This document shows, piece by piece, positions 9,177 to 18,637 of a stretch of 64,000 nt of DNA. Under the pieces are notes generated by a model. It made no database searches, was not told the origin of the DNA, and saw only the letters and a program-made list of their open reading frames with translations. The stretch is from contig NZ_JAUSUJ010000008.1 in assembly GCF_030813915.1 (NCBI RefSeq), forward strand, positions 1 through 64,000, in the 5' to 3' direction. Each line of letters opens with the position of its first letter. Position 1 is the stretch's first letter. The DNA comes from Rhodoplanes tepidamans. GTDB lineage: Bacteria; Pseudomonadota; Alphaproteobacteria; Rhizobiales; Xanthobacteraceae. The translations under genes were made by a program, and so were the position numbers.

Positions 9177-11033
9177 TCAGTTCTTCTGGACCAGGCAGTT
9201 GCCGCCGGCCGCCTTCAGGCTCTCGCACAGGCGGATCGCCTCCTCGCGGCTGGCGAACGGGCCGACCTGGCTGCCGTAATAGATGCCCTTGGCGCCGAGA
9301 TCCTTCCTCTTGACCAGGACCTGGCGGTCGGACAGCACCGACGGATACTTCGCCTGCATGACCCGGAACGAGGCGCGGGCCTCCTCGGGGGTCTTCTGGG
9401 CGGAGAGCTGGACCACGTAGTTGCCGGCGGCGGCCGGGCTCGGCTGCGGCGCCAGCATGGCAGTCTGCGGCGCCGGACGGGGCGCCGCCGGAGCGGCCTG
9501 GGGCGTGATCGACATCGGCGCGTTGCCGGACGGGGCGGCCGGACGGGCAGCGGCGGCCGCCGGTGCCACCGGCGTCGCCGCCGGCGGACGGCTGCCGGAC
9601 TCGTTCTCCGGCCGGATCGTCACGGTGCGGATCTTCTTCGGCTCGCCGGGCTGGGCCGACGGCACGGTGGCGGGCGCCGCCACGGCGGGCGGCAGATTGG
9701 CGGACGGGAGATTGGCGGACGGGAGATTGGCGGTGGCGTCGGCCGCGGCGTCGCGGATCGCCACCGGCTGCTCCTCGCGCGGCACCAGCCGCTCGTTCTG
9801 GCCGCCGACGCGCTCGTAGATCTGCTTGTCGCCGCCCTGGGTCGCCGAGGCGATCTTCTTGGGCGCGGTGTCGGCCCGGATCACGGGCGGGCCCGACTCG
9901 CGGACGTTGCCGCCCTTGAGGCTGCGCCAGCCATAGGCGCCGGCGGTGCCGACGACGGCGAGCGCCATGATGGCGGCGGCGATCGTGAAGCCGCGCCCGC
10001 GCGACTTCGGCGGCGCGGCCGGGGCGTAGCCGCCGGCGGCGTAGCGGTCCTCGGCGGCGGTGCCGTAGGGGTCGCGGGCGCGCTCGGGATCGTAGTACTC
10101 GCCGGTCTCGAACGCCCCGTCGGCGGCCGGCGCGTAGCGCGGATCGTATTCCAGCGCGTCCTCGCGGCGCATCGCCAGCGGCTCGGCGTGCGACGGGAAC
10201 ATCGGCTCCGCCGCGGCGTAGCGCGAATCGAGCGGCGCACCGTGGGGATCGACGTAGCCCTGGTCGCGATAGCTCTGCGGGTCGTAGCCCTGCGCGTCGT
10301 GGCCCTGCTCGTGATAGGCCGGATCACCGTAGGTCGAACGGCCGGCGCCCGGCTGGGCGGAGCCCTGGTCCGGCTCCCAGGCCGTCTCCGGTGCGGGCGG
10401 CGGCACCGGATCGCGGCTGCGCGCGGCACGCCAGCCGGTGTCGGCGGGGCGCGGCTCCGGCGGCACGTCGGGCGCGCGGGCGGTCAGCCAGGCGGGCGGG
10501 TCGATGCGGCGCGGATCGGCGGCCGCCCCGCGCGGCGCCGGCGGCTCGGTGTAGCCGTCGTAGCGCTGGTCGGGATAGCGGTCGTCGGAGTCCGGCGACT
10601 GGCCGGCGTAGCGCGGCGCCCAGCCGCGGGCGCCGGAGCTCTCGTCCGCCGCACCGCGGCCGAAGCGCGGCTCGGAGTAGCCGGACGGCGCTTGGCCAAG
10701 ATCGGGCTCGCCGTAGCGGTCGGCGGCGCGGGACTCGGTGGTGCGCAGATCGCTGGCGCGCGCTTCGGGCAGGCGGGGCGCGGGCTCGCGCCGGAGCGGC
10801 GGCGCCGGGCCGCGCTCGATGCGGCTCTCCACCCCGTCGCGGGGCGCGCCGTCGCGTGCGACGCCGTCGCGCATCCGCGCGACGCGGCTCGTCGGCTCGT
10901 AGGCGACCGGATCGTTCTGGCCGATCAGGCGCGCGAGCTCCACCAACGGATCGGTCGCGGGATCGGTGCGAGGCGTGCCCCGTGCCGCTGCCGCGCCAGC
11001 CCCGTCGGTTCGACGATTACGGTCATCCGCCAT
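9177..11033 (-). CDS. SPOR-domain protein with long disordered region
   Basis: 618 residues. A large N-terminal region (about 1-345) is rich in Tyr, Asp, Arg, Pro and Gly with many RYDP/GY-like elements and is probably disordered cytoplasmic protein. One membrane helix follows (about 350-370, FTIAAAIMALAVVGTAGAYGW), then a Pro/Ala periplasmic linker, and a SPOR domain in the last ~80 residues (YVVQLSAQKTPEEARASF to CLVQKN). SPOR domains bind denuded septal peptidoglycan, so a role at the division site is likely. The linker contains the 15-bp tandem repeat at 9694. It sits between argS and nagZ, as in related genomes; the 250 bases before nagZ hold nothing clear. Confidence 0.9.
   Translation of the reverse strand: MADDRNRRTDGAGAAAARGTPRTDPATDPLVELARLIGQNDPVAYEPTSRVARMRDGVARDGAPRDGVESRIERGPAPPLRREPAPRLPEARASDLRTTESRAADRYGEPDLGQAPSGYSEPRFGRGAADESSGARGWAPRYAGQSPDSDDRYPDQRYDGYTEPPAPRGAAADPRRIDPPAWLTARAPDVPPEPRPADTGWRAARSRDPVPPPAPETAWEPDQGSAQPGAGRSTYGDPAYHEQGHDAQGYDPQSYRDQGYVDPHGAPLDSRYAAAEPMFPSHAEPLAMRREDALEYDPRYAPAADGAFETGEYYDPERARDPYGTAAEDRYAAGGYAPAAPPKSRGRGFTIAAAIMALAVVGTAGAYGWRSLKGGNVRESGPPVIRADTAPKKIASATQGGDKQIYERVGGQNERLVPREEQPVAIRDAAADATANLPSANLPSANLPPAVAAPATVPSAQPGEPKKIRTVTIRPENESGSRPPAATPVAPAAAAARPAAPSGNAPMSITPQAAPAAPRPAPQTAMLAPQPSPAAAGNYVVQLSAQKTPEEARASFRVMQAKYPSVLSDRQVLVKRKDLGAKGIYYGSQVGPFASREEAIRLCESLKAAGGNCLVQKN
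9694..9733. repeat. 15-bp tandem repeat inside the SPOR gene
   Basis: The unit AGATTGGCGGACGGG occurs 2.7 times in tandem. The period is a multiple of three, so it encodes the repeated peptide (A)NLPS in the periplasmic linker and can vary in copy number without frameshift. Confidence 0.85.
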
Positions 11034-11119
11034 GCCAGCCAGCCCACCGGTCGCGGCGCCACTCTTGTACAGTCGGACGCGGCCTTATCACCGCTGGTCC
11101 GGTACCGCGCCGGCGAGGG

Positions 11120-12925
11120 TCACCGCATCTCGTCAGGCGCTTCGACCCCGAGCAGACCAAGCCCCACGGAGAGCACCGTGATCACACCTTGAACCAGCGC
11201 GAGACGGGCCAACGTCAGTTGTGGATCATCCTGGATAATGAAACGTAAATGTGGCGAGTCCTTGCCCCCGCGCGTGTATTGGGCATGGAAGTCGCTGGCC
11301 AGGTCGTAGAGGTAGAAGGCAATGCGGTGCGGCTCGTGCGCCGCCGCCGCCGCCTCGATCAGGCGCGGGAACTGGGCGATGGTGCGCATCAGGCCGATCT
11401 CGCCCGGATCGACCAGGCGCTCCAGCGGCGCCGAGGCGAGCCACAGCGCGAGCACGGCGGGCCCTTTCCAGTCCTCCGGCATCTCCGGCACGACCTCGCG
11501 GGCGTTGCGGAAGATCGACTTGCCGCGGGCGTGGCCGTACTGGACGTAGAACACCGGGTTGTCGCGCGACTGCTCGATCACCTTGGCGAGGTCGAAGTCG
11601 AGCACGGCGTCGTTCTTGCGGTACAGCATCATGAACCGCACGGCGTCGCGGCCGACCTCGTCCACCACTTCACGAAGTGTCACGAAGTCCCCGGCCCGCT
11701 TGGACATCTTCACCGGCTGCCCGGCCCGCAGCAGCTTCACGAGCTGGACGATCTTGACGTCGAGCGCGGCGCGGCCGTCGCTCACCGCCTTGACGGCCGC
11801 CTGCATGCGCTTGACGTAGCCGCCGTGGTCGGCGCCCCACACGTCGATCAGGTCGTCGAAGCCGCGCTCGACCTTGCTCTTGTGGTAGGCGATGTCGGAG
11901 GCGAAATACGTGTAGGAGCCGTCCGACTTCTTCAGCGGCCGGTCGATGTCGTCGCCGAACTCGGTGGCGCGGAACAGGGTCTGCTCGCGGTCCTCCCAGT
12001 CCTCCGGCGGCGCCCCCTTGGGCGGCGGCAGCCGGCCCTCGTAGACCTTCCCCTCGGCCCGCAGCGCCGCGATGGTGGCGCCGACCCGGTCGGTCTCGCC
12101 CTCGATCAGCGAGCGCTCCGAGAAGAACACGTCGTGGCGGACATTGAGGGCGGCGAGATCATCGCGGATCATCGCCATCATCATGTCGATGGCGGTGCGG
12201 CGGGCGATCGGCAGCCACTCGGACTCCGGCTTGTCCTTCAGGTCCGGGCCGTAGCGCCGGGCGAGCGCCTTGCCGACCGGCACCAGATAGTCGCCCGGAT
12301 AGAGACCGTCCGGGATGGCGCCGATGTCCTCGCCCAGCGCCTCGCGGTAGCGCAGAAAGGCCGAGCGGCCGAGCACGTCGACCTGGGCGCCGGCATCGTT
12401 GATGTAGTACTCGCGCGTCACCGGCCGGCCCGCGAAGGCGAGCAGGTTGGCGAGCGCGTCGCCGAACACGGCGCCACGGCAGTGGCCGACATGCATGGGC
12501 CCGGTCGGGTTGGCCGAGACGTACTCGACATTGACGGGCGCCCCGCCCGGCACGCCGCGAGCATAGTTCGTGCCGGCGGCGAGGACGGCGGCGAGCGCGC
12601 CGCGCCAGACGTCCGGCTTCAGGGTCAGGTTGATGAAGCCGGGCCCGGCGATGGCGACGGTGGCGATCCAGTCGTCGGCGCGGAGCCTCTCGGCGATCGC
12701 CTCGGCGAGGTCGCGCGGCTTCGTCCCGGCGTCCTTCGCCAGCACCATGGCGGCGTTGGTGGCGAGGTCGCCGTGGCTCGGGTCGCGCGGCGGCTCCACC
12801 AGCACGCGGCCGCGGTCGAGCCCGGCCGGCAGCGCCCCGTCGCGGACGAGACCATCGAGCGCGGCCTGCACCCGGGCCAGGACGGCCGCGAAGACGTGGC
12901 TGGTTTCTTTCGTCTTTTCAAGCAT
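11120..12925 (-). CDS. argS: Arginyl-tRNA synthetase
   Basis: 601 residues, class I synthetase. The N-terminal Add-1 domain is followed by the catalytic core with the HIGH-type motif [12 protein letters not shown] (HVGH), a KMSKR-like site ([13 protein letters not shown]), and the C-terminal DALR anticodon-binding domain. It ends in VEAPDEMR, typical of rhizobial ArgS. The last ~35 codons (about 11160-11260) are slightly AT-richer than the rest. It lies downstream of dgt with a 39-base gap and upstream of the SPOR gene, all in one direction. Confidence 0.96.
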   Translation of the reverse strand: MLEKTKETSHVFAAVLARVQAALDGLVRDGALPAGLDRGRVLVEPPRDPSHGDLATNAAMVLAKDAGTKPRDLAEAIAERLRADDWIATVAIAGPGFINLTLKPDVWRGALAAVLAAGTNYARGVPGGAPVNVEYVSANPTGPMHVGHCRGAVFGDALANLLAFAGRPVTREYYINDAGAQVDVLGRSAFLRYREALGEDIGAIPDGLYPGDYLVPVGKALARRYGPDLKDKPESEWLPIARRTAIDMMMAMIRDDLAALNVRHDVFFSERSLIEGETDRVGATIAALRAEGKVYEGRLPPPKGAPPEDWEDREQTLFRATEFGDDIDRPLKKSDGSYTYFASDIAYHKSKVERGFDDLIDVWGADHGGYVKRMQAAVKAVSDGRAALDVKIVQLVKLLRAGQPVKMSKRAGDFVTLREVVDEVGRDAVRFMMLYRKNDAVLDFDLAKVIEQSRDNPVFYVQYGHARGKSIFRNAREVVPEMPEDWKGPAVLALWLASAPLERLVDPGEIGLMRTIAQFPRLIEAAAAAHEPHRIAFYLYDLASDFHAQYTRGGKDSPHLRFIIQDDPQLTLARLALVQGVITVLSVGLGLLGVEAPDEMR

Positions 12926-12964
12926 TTTGGTTCGTGTCCCGGGGCGCCGGCGCCGGCCGCGCCA

Positions 12965-14164
12965 CTAACGCAATTGCGGCGTCGAGTCAAAGAGGTGGCG
13001 ATGCTCGATCAGGGCATAGCGATCGGTCATGCCGGCGATGAAGTCGGCGATGCGGCGAGCCCGGGCGCCCGCGTCGTCCGGCAGGTCGTGCCGCCACTCG
13101 GCCGGCAGGCTGTCCGGGGCCTCGGCATAGCGGCCGAACAGGTCGACCAGCACGCCCTCGGCCGCGGTCATCACCTGCATGACCCGCGGATGCCGGTACA
13201 TGTGGGTCCACAGGAACCCCTTGATGGCCTTGTCGGCGGCCGCCATGCCGGCCGAGAATGCAACCAGCGGTGATTCGGCGGCCCGGACGTCCGCCACCGA
13301 CCGGGGGCTCTGCGCGGCGACGCGGCGGCGGGTCTCGGCCACCACGTCGACGATCATCTGGGTGATCAGGCGGCGAATCAGCTCGTGGACGAGCCGGGCC
13401 GGATCGAGATTTTTGTGCTCTGCACAAACATCCCCCACGATGTGCGCAACAATTTCGACCTGCGACAGCTCGTCGAGGCCGAACAGGCCGGCCCGGAGCC
13501 CGTCGTCCATGTCGTGGGCATCGTAGGCGATGTCGTCCGCGATGGCGCCGACCTGGGCCTCCAGGCTCGGAAAGCTCCAGAGATCCAGATTGTGCAGTGC
13601 AATATAGTCCCGGATGGTGTGCGCCAGATTCTGTTCTGCACTGCACAAATCCGCCGATCGTCGGGTGAGCGGGCCGTTGTGCTTCACCAGCCCTTCCAGC
13701 GTCTCCCACGTCAGGTTGAGTCCGTCGAAGCCGGGATAGCGGCGCTCCAGGCGGGTCACCACGGCGAGCGTCTGGGCGTTGTGGTCGAAGCCGCCATGGC
13801 CGGCGAGGCAGCGGTCGAGCGCCCGCTCGCCGGCGTGGCCGAACGGCGGATGGCCGAGATCGTGGGCGAGCGCGCAGGCCTCGGCCAGATCCTCGTCGAG
13901 GCCGAGTTGGCGGGCGATCGAGCGCGCCACCTGGGTGACCTCGAGCGTGTGGGTCAGCCGGGTGCGGAAGTGATCGCCCTCGTGATAGACGAACACCTGG
14001 GTCTTGTGGGCGAGCCGGCGGAACGCGGTCGAATGGATCACCCGGTCGCAGTCGCGCCGGAAGGCGCTGCGGCCCGGGCTCGGCGGCTCCGGATGGAGCC
14101 GCCCCCGGCTCGCCGCCGCATCGGCCGCATAGGGCATGAGCCCGCATGCTTCCTGAACCGCCAT
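12965..14164 (-). CDS. dgt: dGTP triphosphohydrolase-like HD-domain protein (Dgt)
   Basis: 399 residues. dGTPase-type HD hydrolase that removes triphosphate from deoxynucleotides. Conserved [20 protein letters not shown], then the HD metal site: His of [10 protein letters not shown] and the [13 protein letters not shown] signature. The start at 14164 (MAVQEACG) has a GAGG-type site and leaves a promoter gap to the divergent erpA; the frame stays open to 14236 but without conserved residues. Two segments (about 13400-13450 and 13575-13655) are AT-richer and carry inverted repeats; they encode the variable regions VCAEHKNLD and [17 protein letters not shown] rather than the metal site. Confidence 0.93.
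   Translation of the reverse strand: MAVQEACGLMPYAADAAASRGRLHPEPPSPGRSAFRRDCDRVIHSTAFRRLAHKTQVFVYHEGDHFRTRLTHTLEVTQVARSIARQLGLDEDLAEACALAHDLGHPPFGHAGERALDRCLAGHGGFDHNAQTLAVVTRLERRYPGFDGLNLTWETLEGLVKHNGPLTRRSADLCSAEQNLAHTIRDYIALHNLDLWSFPSLEAQVGAIADDIAYDAHDMDDGLRAGLFGLDELSQVEIVAHIVGDVCAEHKNLDPARLVHELIRRLITQMIVDVVAETRRRVAAQSPRSVADVRAAESPLVAFSAGMAAADKAIKGFLWTHMYRHPRVMQVMTAAEGVLVDLFGRYAEAPDSLPAEWRHDLPDDAGARARRIADFIAGMTDRYALIEHRHLFDSTPQLR
13412..13648. repeat. Inverted repeats within dgt
   Basis: TTTGTGC / GCACAAA (13412-13418 and 13422-13428) form a 7-bp stem with a 3-base loop. A second pair, TTGTGCAGTGCA (13590-13601) and TGCACTGCACAA (13637-13648), is perfectly inverted over 12 bp. All share the core TGCACAA and lie in locally AT-richer coding DNA. 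Confidence 0.6.
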
Positions 14165-14256
14165 GAAGGCCTCGCCCCGTCGCCCGCCGCATTGACCGGC
14201 GTCCGGGCAGCACTTACCTGTTTTGGGCCGGAGCACGCAATTCGAAGGGCCTCGCG

Positions 14257-14598
14257 ATGACCGACGTCAGCCTCACGGACATCACCCTCACGGACAGCGC
14301 GGTGCGGCGCATCGGCGAGATCCTCGCCGCCGAGCCGGCCGGCGCAATGCTGCGCGTCAGCGTCGAAGGCGGCGGCTGCTCGGGCTTCCAGTACAAGTTC
14401 GACCTCGACCGGCAGAAGGCGGCGGACGATCTCGTGCTCGCGCGCGACGGCGCCACCGTGCTGATCGACCCGGTGTCGCAGCAGTACATGGCCGGCGCCC
14501 AGATCGACTTCGTCGACGACCTGATCGGCGCCGCCTTCAAGATCCGCAACCCGGTGGCCACCGCCTCCTGCGGCTGCGGCACCAGCTTCTCGATCTGA
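14257..14598 (+). CDS. erpA: A-type iron-sulfur carrier protein (ErpA/IscA-like)
   Basis: 113 residues. Carries and delivers [Fe-S] clusters to apo-enzymes in the cytosol. The three cluster-ligand cysteines are present: Cys41 in GGGCSGF, and Cys105 and Cys107 in the SCGCGTSF tail. It is divergent from dgt, an arrangement common in Rhizobiales, which favours ErpA over HesB or IscA. GAAGGG precedes the ATG. A free-standing unit with no other isc or suf genes nearby. Confidence 0.93.
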   Translation: MTDVSLTDITLTDSAVRRIGEILAAEPAGAMLRVSVEGGGCSGFQYKFDLDRQKAADDLVLARDGATVLIDPVSQQYMAGAQIDFVDDLIGAAFKIRNPVATASCGCGTSFSI

Positions 14599-14821
14599 CG
14601 GCGCCCGGCAGGCGCGTCCCGTCCACGCATGCGAACCGCCGCGCGTGCCCGTGGAGGCGTGCGTGCGGCCGTGCTGCATCCGACGCAGCGCTGATGTCGC
14701 GAATTCGCAGGGACGTTTTCGGCCAGTTTTACCCGATTTTGGCGGATCTTTCCCTAGATCCGGGTTCACAGGATCGCAACCATGGCATCGTGCCCCACGA
14801 TGCCCAACCCCCGTTCCGTGC

Positions 14822-15823
14822 ATGATCACCCGGCGGCTCGCCTGCTCTGCCCTCGCGGGCGCGACCCTGGTCGCGCTCGGCCGGACCGCGGGCACCAGCG
14901 ACGCGCCGGTCCGCATCGTCATTCCGGCGGTCGGCAGCGGCGGCACCGACATCCTGGCCCGGCTGATCGCCGGCGAGCTGGAGCGCCAGTGGCGCCGGCC
15001 CGTCACGGTCGAGAACATGCCGGGGGCGGCCGGCGGGATCGCGGCGCGGGCCGTGATGCGGGCCGCCCCGGACGGCGGCACCCTGCTGATGGGCTCGACC
15101 GGCACCCTGATGGCGGCGGCGAGCGGCGCCGACGGACGGCTGCCGGCCAGCTACCGGGTGACCGACCAGTTCGTCCCCGTCGTGCTGGTCGCCGCCCCGC
15201 CCTATGTGGTGACGCTGCATCCGGCCGTGCCGGCCCGCACGATCGCCGAGCTGATCGGCCTCGCCCGCGCCCGCCAGGCCGAGGGGCGACCGCTGCGCTA
15301 CGGCTCCTCCGGATCCGGCGCCGCCTCGCATCTCACCGCCGTGCTGTTCGAGAAGGAGGCGGAGGTCGAGCTCCAGCACGTGCCGCTGCTCGGCACCGGC
15401 GCGGCGATCGAGGAGCTGCTCGCCGGCCGCATCGACCTGCTGTTCGGCCCGCCCCAGACGGTGCGCGACTCGATCGCGGCCGGCCGGCTGGTCGCCGTCG
15501 CGACCACCGGACCGGAGCGCTCGCCGTCGTTTCCGGACGTGCCGACCGTCGCCGAGTCCGGGCTGCCGGGCTTCGCCTCGGTCGGCTGGTTCGGCCTCCT
15601 GGCGCCACGCGGCACGCCCGCCCGGACCGTCGCGGGCATCGCCGCCGACGTCGCGGCCCTGCTCGGCCGTCCGGAGATCCGCGGCCGCCTGGCGAGCCTC
15701 GGCGCCACGGCGCAGCCGTCCACGCCGGCCGCCTTCGCGGCCTTCATCGATGCCGATCTCGCCAAATGGAGCCGCCTGCTCGCGGCGACCGGCGCGCTGC
15801 GGATCGACTCGCTGCCGCGCTGA
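14822..15823 (+). CDS. Tripartite tricarboxylate transporter substrate-binding protein (TctC/Bug family)
   Basis: 333 residues. Periplasmic binding protein of the Bug/TctC family: N-terminal signal sequence (MITRRLACSALAGATLVALG) and typical family signatures such as the GGTDILARL loop and the VGWFGLLAPRGTP segment. Family members bind carboxylates and normally serve a TctAB membrane pair, but no tctA or tctB is in the window, so it is an orphan. The start at 14822 begins the signal peptide; the frame is open upstream without conserved content. It faces the GGDEF gene convergently. Ligand unknown. Confidence 0.88.
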   Translation: MITRRLACSALAGATLVALGRTAGTSDAPVRIVIPAVGSGGTDILARLIAGELERQWRRPVTVENMPGAAGGIAARAVMRAAPDGGTLLMGSTGTLMAAASGADGRLPASYRVTDQFVPVVLVAAPPYVVTLHPAVPARTIAELIGLARARQAEGRPLRYGSSGSGAASHLTAVLFEKEAEVELQHVPLLGTGAAIEELLAGRIDLLFGPPQTVRDSIAAGRLVAVATTGPERSPSFPDVPTVAESGLPGFASVGWFGLLAPRGTPARTVAGIAADVAALLGRPEIRGRLASLGATAQPSTPAAFAAFIDADLAKWSRLLAATGALRIDSLPR

Positions 15824-15856
15824 CACCGGCGGCGGGCCGGCCGTAGCTGGCGAGGC

Positions 15857-17083
15857 TCAGCCGACCACCACCTTGTCGCGTCCGCCGTTCTTGGCGACGT
15901 AGAGGGCCCGGTCCGCGGCGGCGACCAGCGTGGCGGCCGACCCGTCGCACGGCTGCGCCGCCACCACCCCGAAGCTCGCCGTGACGGTGCGGATCGGACC
16001 GCCGAGATCGAACGGCGTGCTCGCGACGGCGCGCCGCAGCCGCTCGGCGACGGCGCGGACCGCCTCGCCGCCGGTCCCCGGCAGCACCAGCAGGAACTCC
16101 TCGCCGCCGTAGCGGCCGATCAGGTCGTGCTCGCGCAGCGCCGAGCCGATCCGCCGGGTGAACTCCTCGAGGGCGGCGTCGCCAGCCGCATGGCCGCATT
16201 CGTCGTTGATCGCCTTGAAGTGGTCGATGTCGGCCATGACGATGCCGACCGTGTCGCCGCAGCAGCCGGCGGCGCACAGCGCCTCCTCGAGCCCGTGCAT
16301 GATGGCGCCGCGGTTCAGCGCGCCGGTGAGCGGATCCCGGATCGCCTGCTCGGCGAGCCGCCCCCGCTCCTCCTGCAGGCGCCGGTTGTGGTCGACGATG
16401 TCCTGATAGAGGCGGCTCTTCTCGATGACGATCGAGACCTGCGCGGCGATCTGGCGGAAGATCGCCTGGTGGACCTCGCGATAGGTGTTCGTCTCGCGGC
16501 TGGTGAAGAACAGGACGCCGATCGGGCGCTCGCCGACGATCAGCGGGCAGGTGAAGCTGGAGCGGCCACCCTCGCGCACGATCCGCCGGGTCGAGTCGGA
16601 GTCCGGGTGGTCGGCCAGGTACTGCTCGAGATCGTTGAGGATGCGCGGCTCGCCGCGGAGCAGAACGGCGCCGAGGCTGCTGCCGCCGATCGGCTGCGAG
16701 TAGCCGGACGAAATCTGCACCGGGCCGAGCACCGAGCGCGCCCAGTGGGCGGTCAGGTGGGTGCCGTCGGCGGTGAGGAAGGCGCAGCCGATCCGGTCGT
16801 ACGGGATGATGTCGACGAACCAGTCGAAGATGCGGTTGAGCACGTCGTCGAGACCGACCCCCTGGTCGACCATGTGGACGACGTCGAACAGCCGCTCGAA
16901 CTCCTTCTCGCGGCGGCTGATCTGCGCGGCCAGCAGGTCGAGCTCGCGGGCCAGCGCCGCGAGCGGATCGCCGGCCTCCTGCGCGAGCCGCGGCACCGCG
17001 CAGCCGCGACGCAGCCGACGCACCCAGTCGGTGCACTGCGCGACGCGGGTTTCGACCGCAGCGGCGGTCGTCTCGGCGGGCAT
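15857..17083 (-). CDS. GAF-GGDEF diguanylate cyclase
   Basis: 408 residues. A coiled segment (about 45-75) leads to a GAF-type sensor domain (about 80-235), a short helix, and a C-terminal GGDEF domain that makes cyclic di-GMP from two GTP. The active-site loop is RYGGEEF (about 324-330), a functional variant of GGDEF, and an intact inhibitory I-site RxxD (REHD) lies five residues before it, so product inhibition is expected. No membrane helix is seen; probably cytosolic with a ligand or redox-sensing GAF (no family-specific ligand residues recognised). Start at 17083: GGAGGG six bases upstream. Confidence 0.92.
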   Translation of the reverse strand: MPAETTAAAVETRVAQCTDWVRRLRRGCAVPRLAQEAGDPLAALARELDLLAAQISRREKEFERLFDVVHMVDQGVGLDDVLNRIFDWFVDIIPYDRIGCAFLTADGTHLTAHWARSVLGPVQISSGYSQPIGGSSLGAVLLRGEPRILNDLEQYLADHPDSDSTRRIVREGGRSSFTCPLIVGERPIGVLFFTSRETNTYREVHQAIFRQIAAQVSIVIEKSRLYQDIVDHNRRLQEERGRLAEQAIRDPLTGALNRGAIMHGLEEALCAAGCCGDTVGIVMADIDHFKAINDECGHAAGDAALEEFTRRIGSALREHDLIGRYGGEEFLLVLPGTGGEAVRAVAERLRRAVASTPFDLGGPIRTVTASFGVVAAQPCDGSAATLVAAADRALYVAKNGGRDKVVVG

Positions 17084-17333
17084 CGGGTCCCTCCGACTGT
17101 TCGGCCCGACTGCTCGGTATGAGCCGGGGCGACGCGAGGAGATCCGCGTCACATCCCAGGATCGGGGACGAGATTTAAGGAAGAACTACTCCTCGAAGGC
17201 TAAACGTCCAGAGTGTGCGCAACCGGGCGGTCGCCGTCAACGCCGGCCACAGCCGACGCGGCGGCGACGGCGGCAGCGCGGCGCCGCCGCCGGGCGGGCG
17301 CCGACCGGGTGTCGCGGCAGACCTAGGCGCGTG

Positions 17334-18302
17334 TCAGTTGACCTTCATGCCGATCGCCTTGGCGAAGGCGGCGTAGGTGCCGACCTCCTTCTGCACCTGC
17401 ACGGCGAACTGGGCCGGCGTCACCGCCATCGGCTCGACGCCGATCTGGGTCAGCTTCTCCTTGAGGACCGGGCTCGCCAGCGCCTTGCCGAGCTCGCGGT
17501 CGAAGGCCGCGACGATCGCCGGATCGGTCTTGGCCGGGGCGAAGAAGCCGATCCATACCGTGTAGTCGGAGTTCGGGTAGCCGGCTTCGAGCGTGGTCGG
17601 CACGTCGGGCAGCGCGGCGGCGCGGGTCGGGCTCGACACGGCCAGCGCCTTCAGGCGGCCCGCCTTGATGTGCGGCAGCGCCGTCGAGATCGGGCAGAAG
17701 TAATAGGTGACGCGGCCGGCGATCACCTCGGTCAGCGCCTCGGCGCCGCCCTTGAACGGGATGTGCACGGCCTCGTAGCCGGCGCTGGCGCGGAAGCGCT
17801 CTGCCGAGAGGTGGACGGCCGAGCCGATGCCGACCGAGGCGAAGGTGAACTCGCCCGGCTTCGCCTTGGCGGCGGCGACGAAGTCCTGCACCGTGTTCAG
17901 GCCGGCCGACGGCGCGACGATCAGCACGTTCGGCACGCTGCCGATGACGCCGAGCGGCACGAAGTCGGTCAGCACGTCGTAGCTCAGCTTCGAATAGAGG
18001 GCCGGCGTGATCGTGTAGGCCGAGGAGGTGGCGAGCAGCGTGTAGCCGTCGGCCTCGGCCTTGGCGACCGCGGAGGTGCCGATGGTGCCGCCGGCGCCGC
18101 CGCGGTTCTCGACCACGAAGGGCTGCCCCGTCTGGGCGGTGAACTGATCCAGCACGACCCGCGGCACGACGTCGGTGGCGCTTCCCGCCCCGAACGGGAT
18201 GACCACCCGAACCGGCTTGGCCGGCCACTCCTCGGCTCCGGCCGCCACGGTCGCGGCCAGCAGGCCGGCCCATGCGGCGACGACGATCGCGTGCAGTCTC
18301 AT
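17334..18302 (-). CDS. Tripartite tricarboxylate transporter substrate-binding protein (TctC/Bug family)
   Basis: 322 residues with a signal peptide (MRLHAIVVAAWAGLLAATVAAGA) and the Bug fold: PVRVVIPFGAGSATDVVPR, VVENRGGAGGTIG, and the ALPDVPTTLEAG segment. GGGAGACA precedes the ATG. The second orphan TctC in the window; again no TctAB transporter genes. It sits beside the truncated HxlR/SDR pair, whose regulator could once have controlled it. The 250 bases up to the GGDEF gene start hold nothing recognisable. Confidence 0.88.
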   Translation of the reverse strand: MRLHAIVVAAWAGLLAATVAAGAEEWPAKPVRVVIPFGAGSATDVVPRVVLDQFTAQTGQPFVVENRGGAGGTIGTSAVAKAEADGYTLLATSSAYTITPALYSKLSYDVLTDFVPLGVIGSVPNVLIVAPSAGLNTVQDFVAAAKAKPGEFTFASVGIGSAVHLSAERFRASAGYEAVHIPFKGGAEALTEVIAGRVTYYFCPISTALPHIKAGRLKALAVSSPTRAAALPDVPTTLEAGYPNSDYTVWIGFFAPAKTDPAIVAAFDRELGKALASPVLKEKLTQIGVEPMAVTPAQFAVQVQKEVGTYAAFAKAIGMKVN

Positions 18303-18370
18303 CCTGTTGTCTCCCGATTCCAGGACGAGGCACGGAGCAATATGCATGCCAGGGCCGGCCGGGCCGCGCC

Positions 18371-18637
18371 TCAGCCGGTGCGCGCGGCGAACGCCGCGCG
18401 GGCCGCCATGACGGCGTCGCGGTGCTGCTCGGCCCATGTCCAGACGCCGCAAAATGCGGCGCCGAGGCTGCGGCCGAGATCGGTGAGCTCGTACTCGACC
18501 CGCGGCGGGATCACGGGAAACACCGTGCGCCGCACCAGCCCGTCAGCCTCCATGCGGCGCAGCGTGTTGGTCAGCATCTTCTGGCTGATCCCGCCGATCA
18601 GCTCGCCGAGCCGGGTGAATCGCACCGGTCCGCCGGC
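18371..18637 (-). pseudogene. HxlR-family regulator, 5'-truncated
   Basis: The readable part (GPVRFTRLGELIGGISQKMLT..., then RTVFPVIPPRVEYELTDLGRSL) is the second half of an HxlR-type winged-helix domain. The N-terminal ~35 residues, with the CPV(R/T)..L..IGxKW opening of the family, are missing: homology stops near AGGPVRF (about 18637) and the sequence then becomes the inside of the divergent SDR gene. An open frame can still start at GTG 18625 (84 residues), but it lacks the first helices of the DNA-binding fold. Most simply, one deletion removed the starts of both divergent genes. Confidence 0.75.

Noticed and set aside
9694..9733. Possible CRISPR-like or regulatory tandem repeat
   Set aside because: Only 2.7 units of 15 bp, in frame within a Pro/Ala linker, with no spacers. 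It is a coding minisatellite.
11249..13273. A 674-codon open frame opposite argS and dgt, and similar very long frames opposite the RND pump (19847-22681) and tal-pgi (47352-50672)
   Set aside because: They lack any recognisable domain, are rich in Arg, His, Gly and Asp from reversed codons, and lie fully antisense to well-identified genes. This is the normal shadow of high GC at third codon positions.
13412..13648. A known in-frame palindromic element of the Rickettsia type in dgt
   Set aside because: The arms are short and the encoded region aligns in position with variable loops of other Dgt proteins, so I report the pattern but do not call an inserted element.
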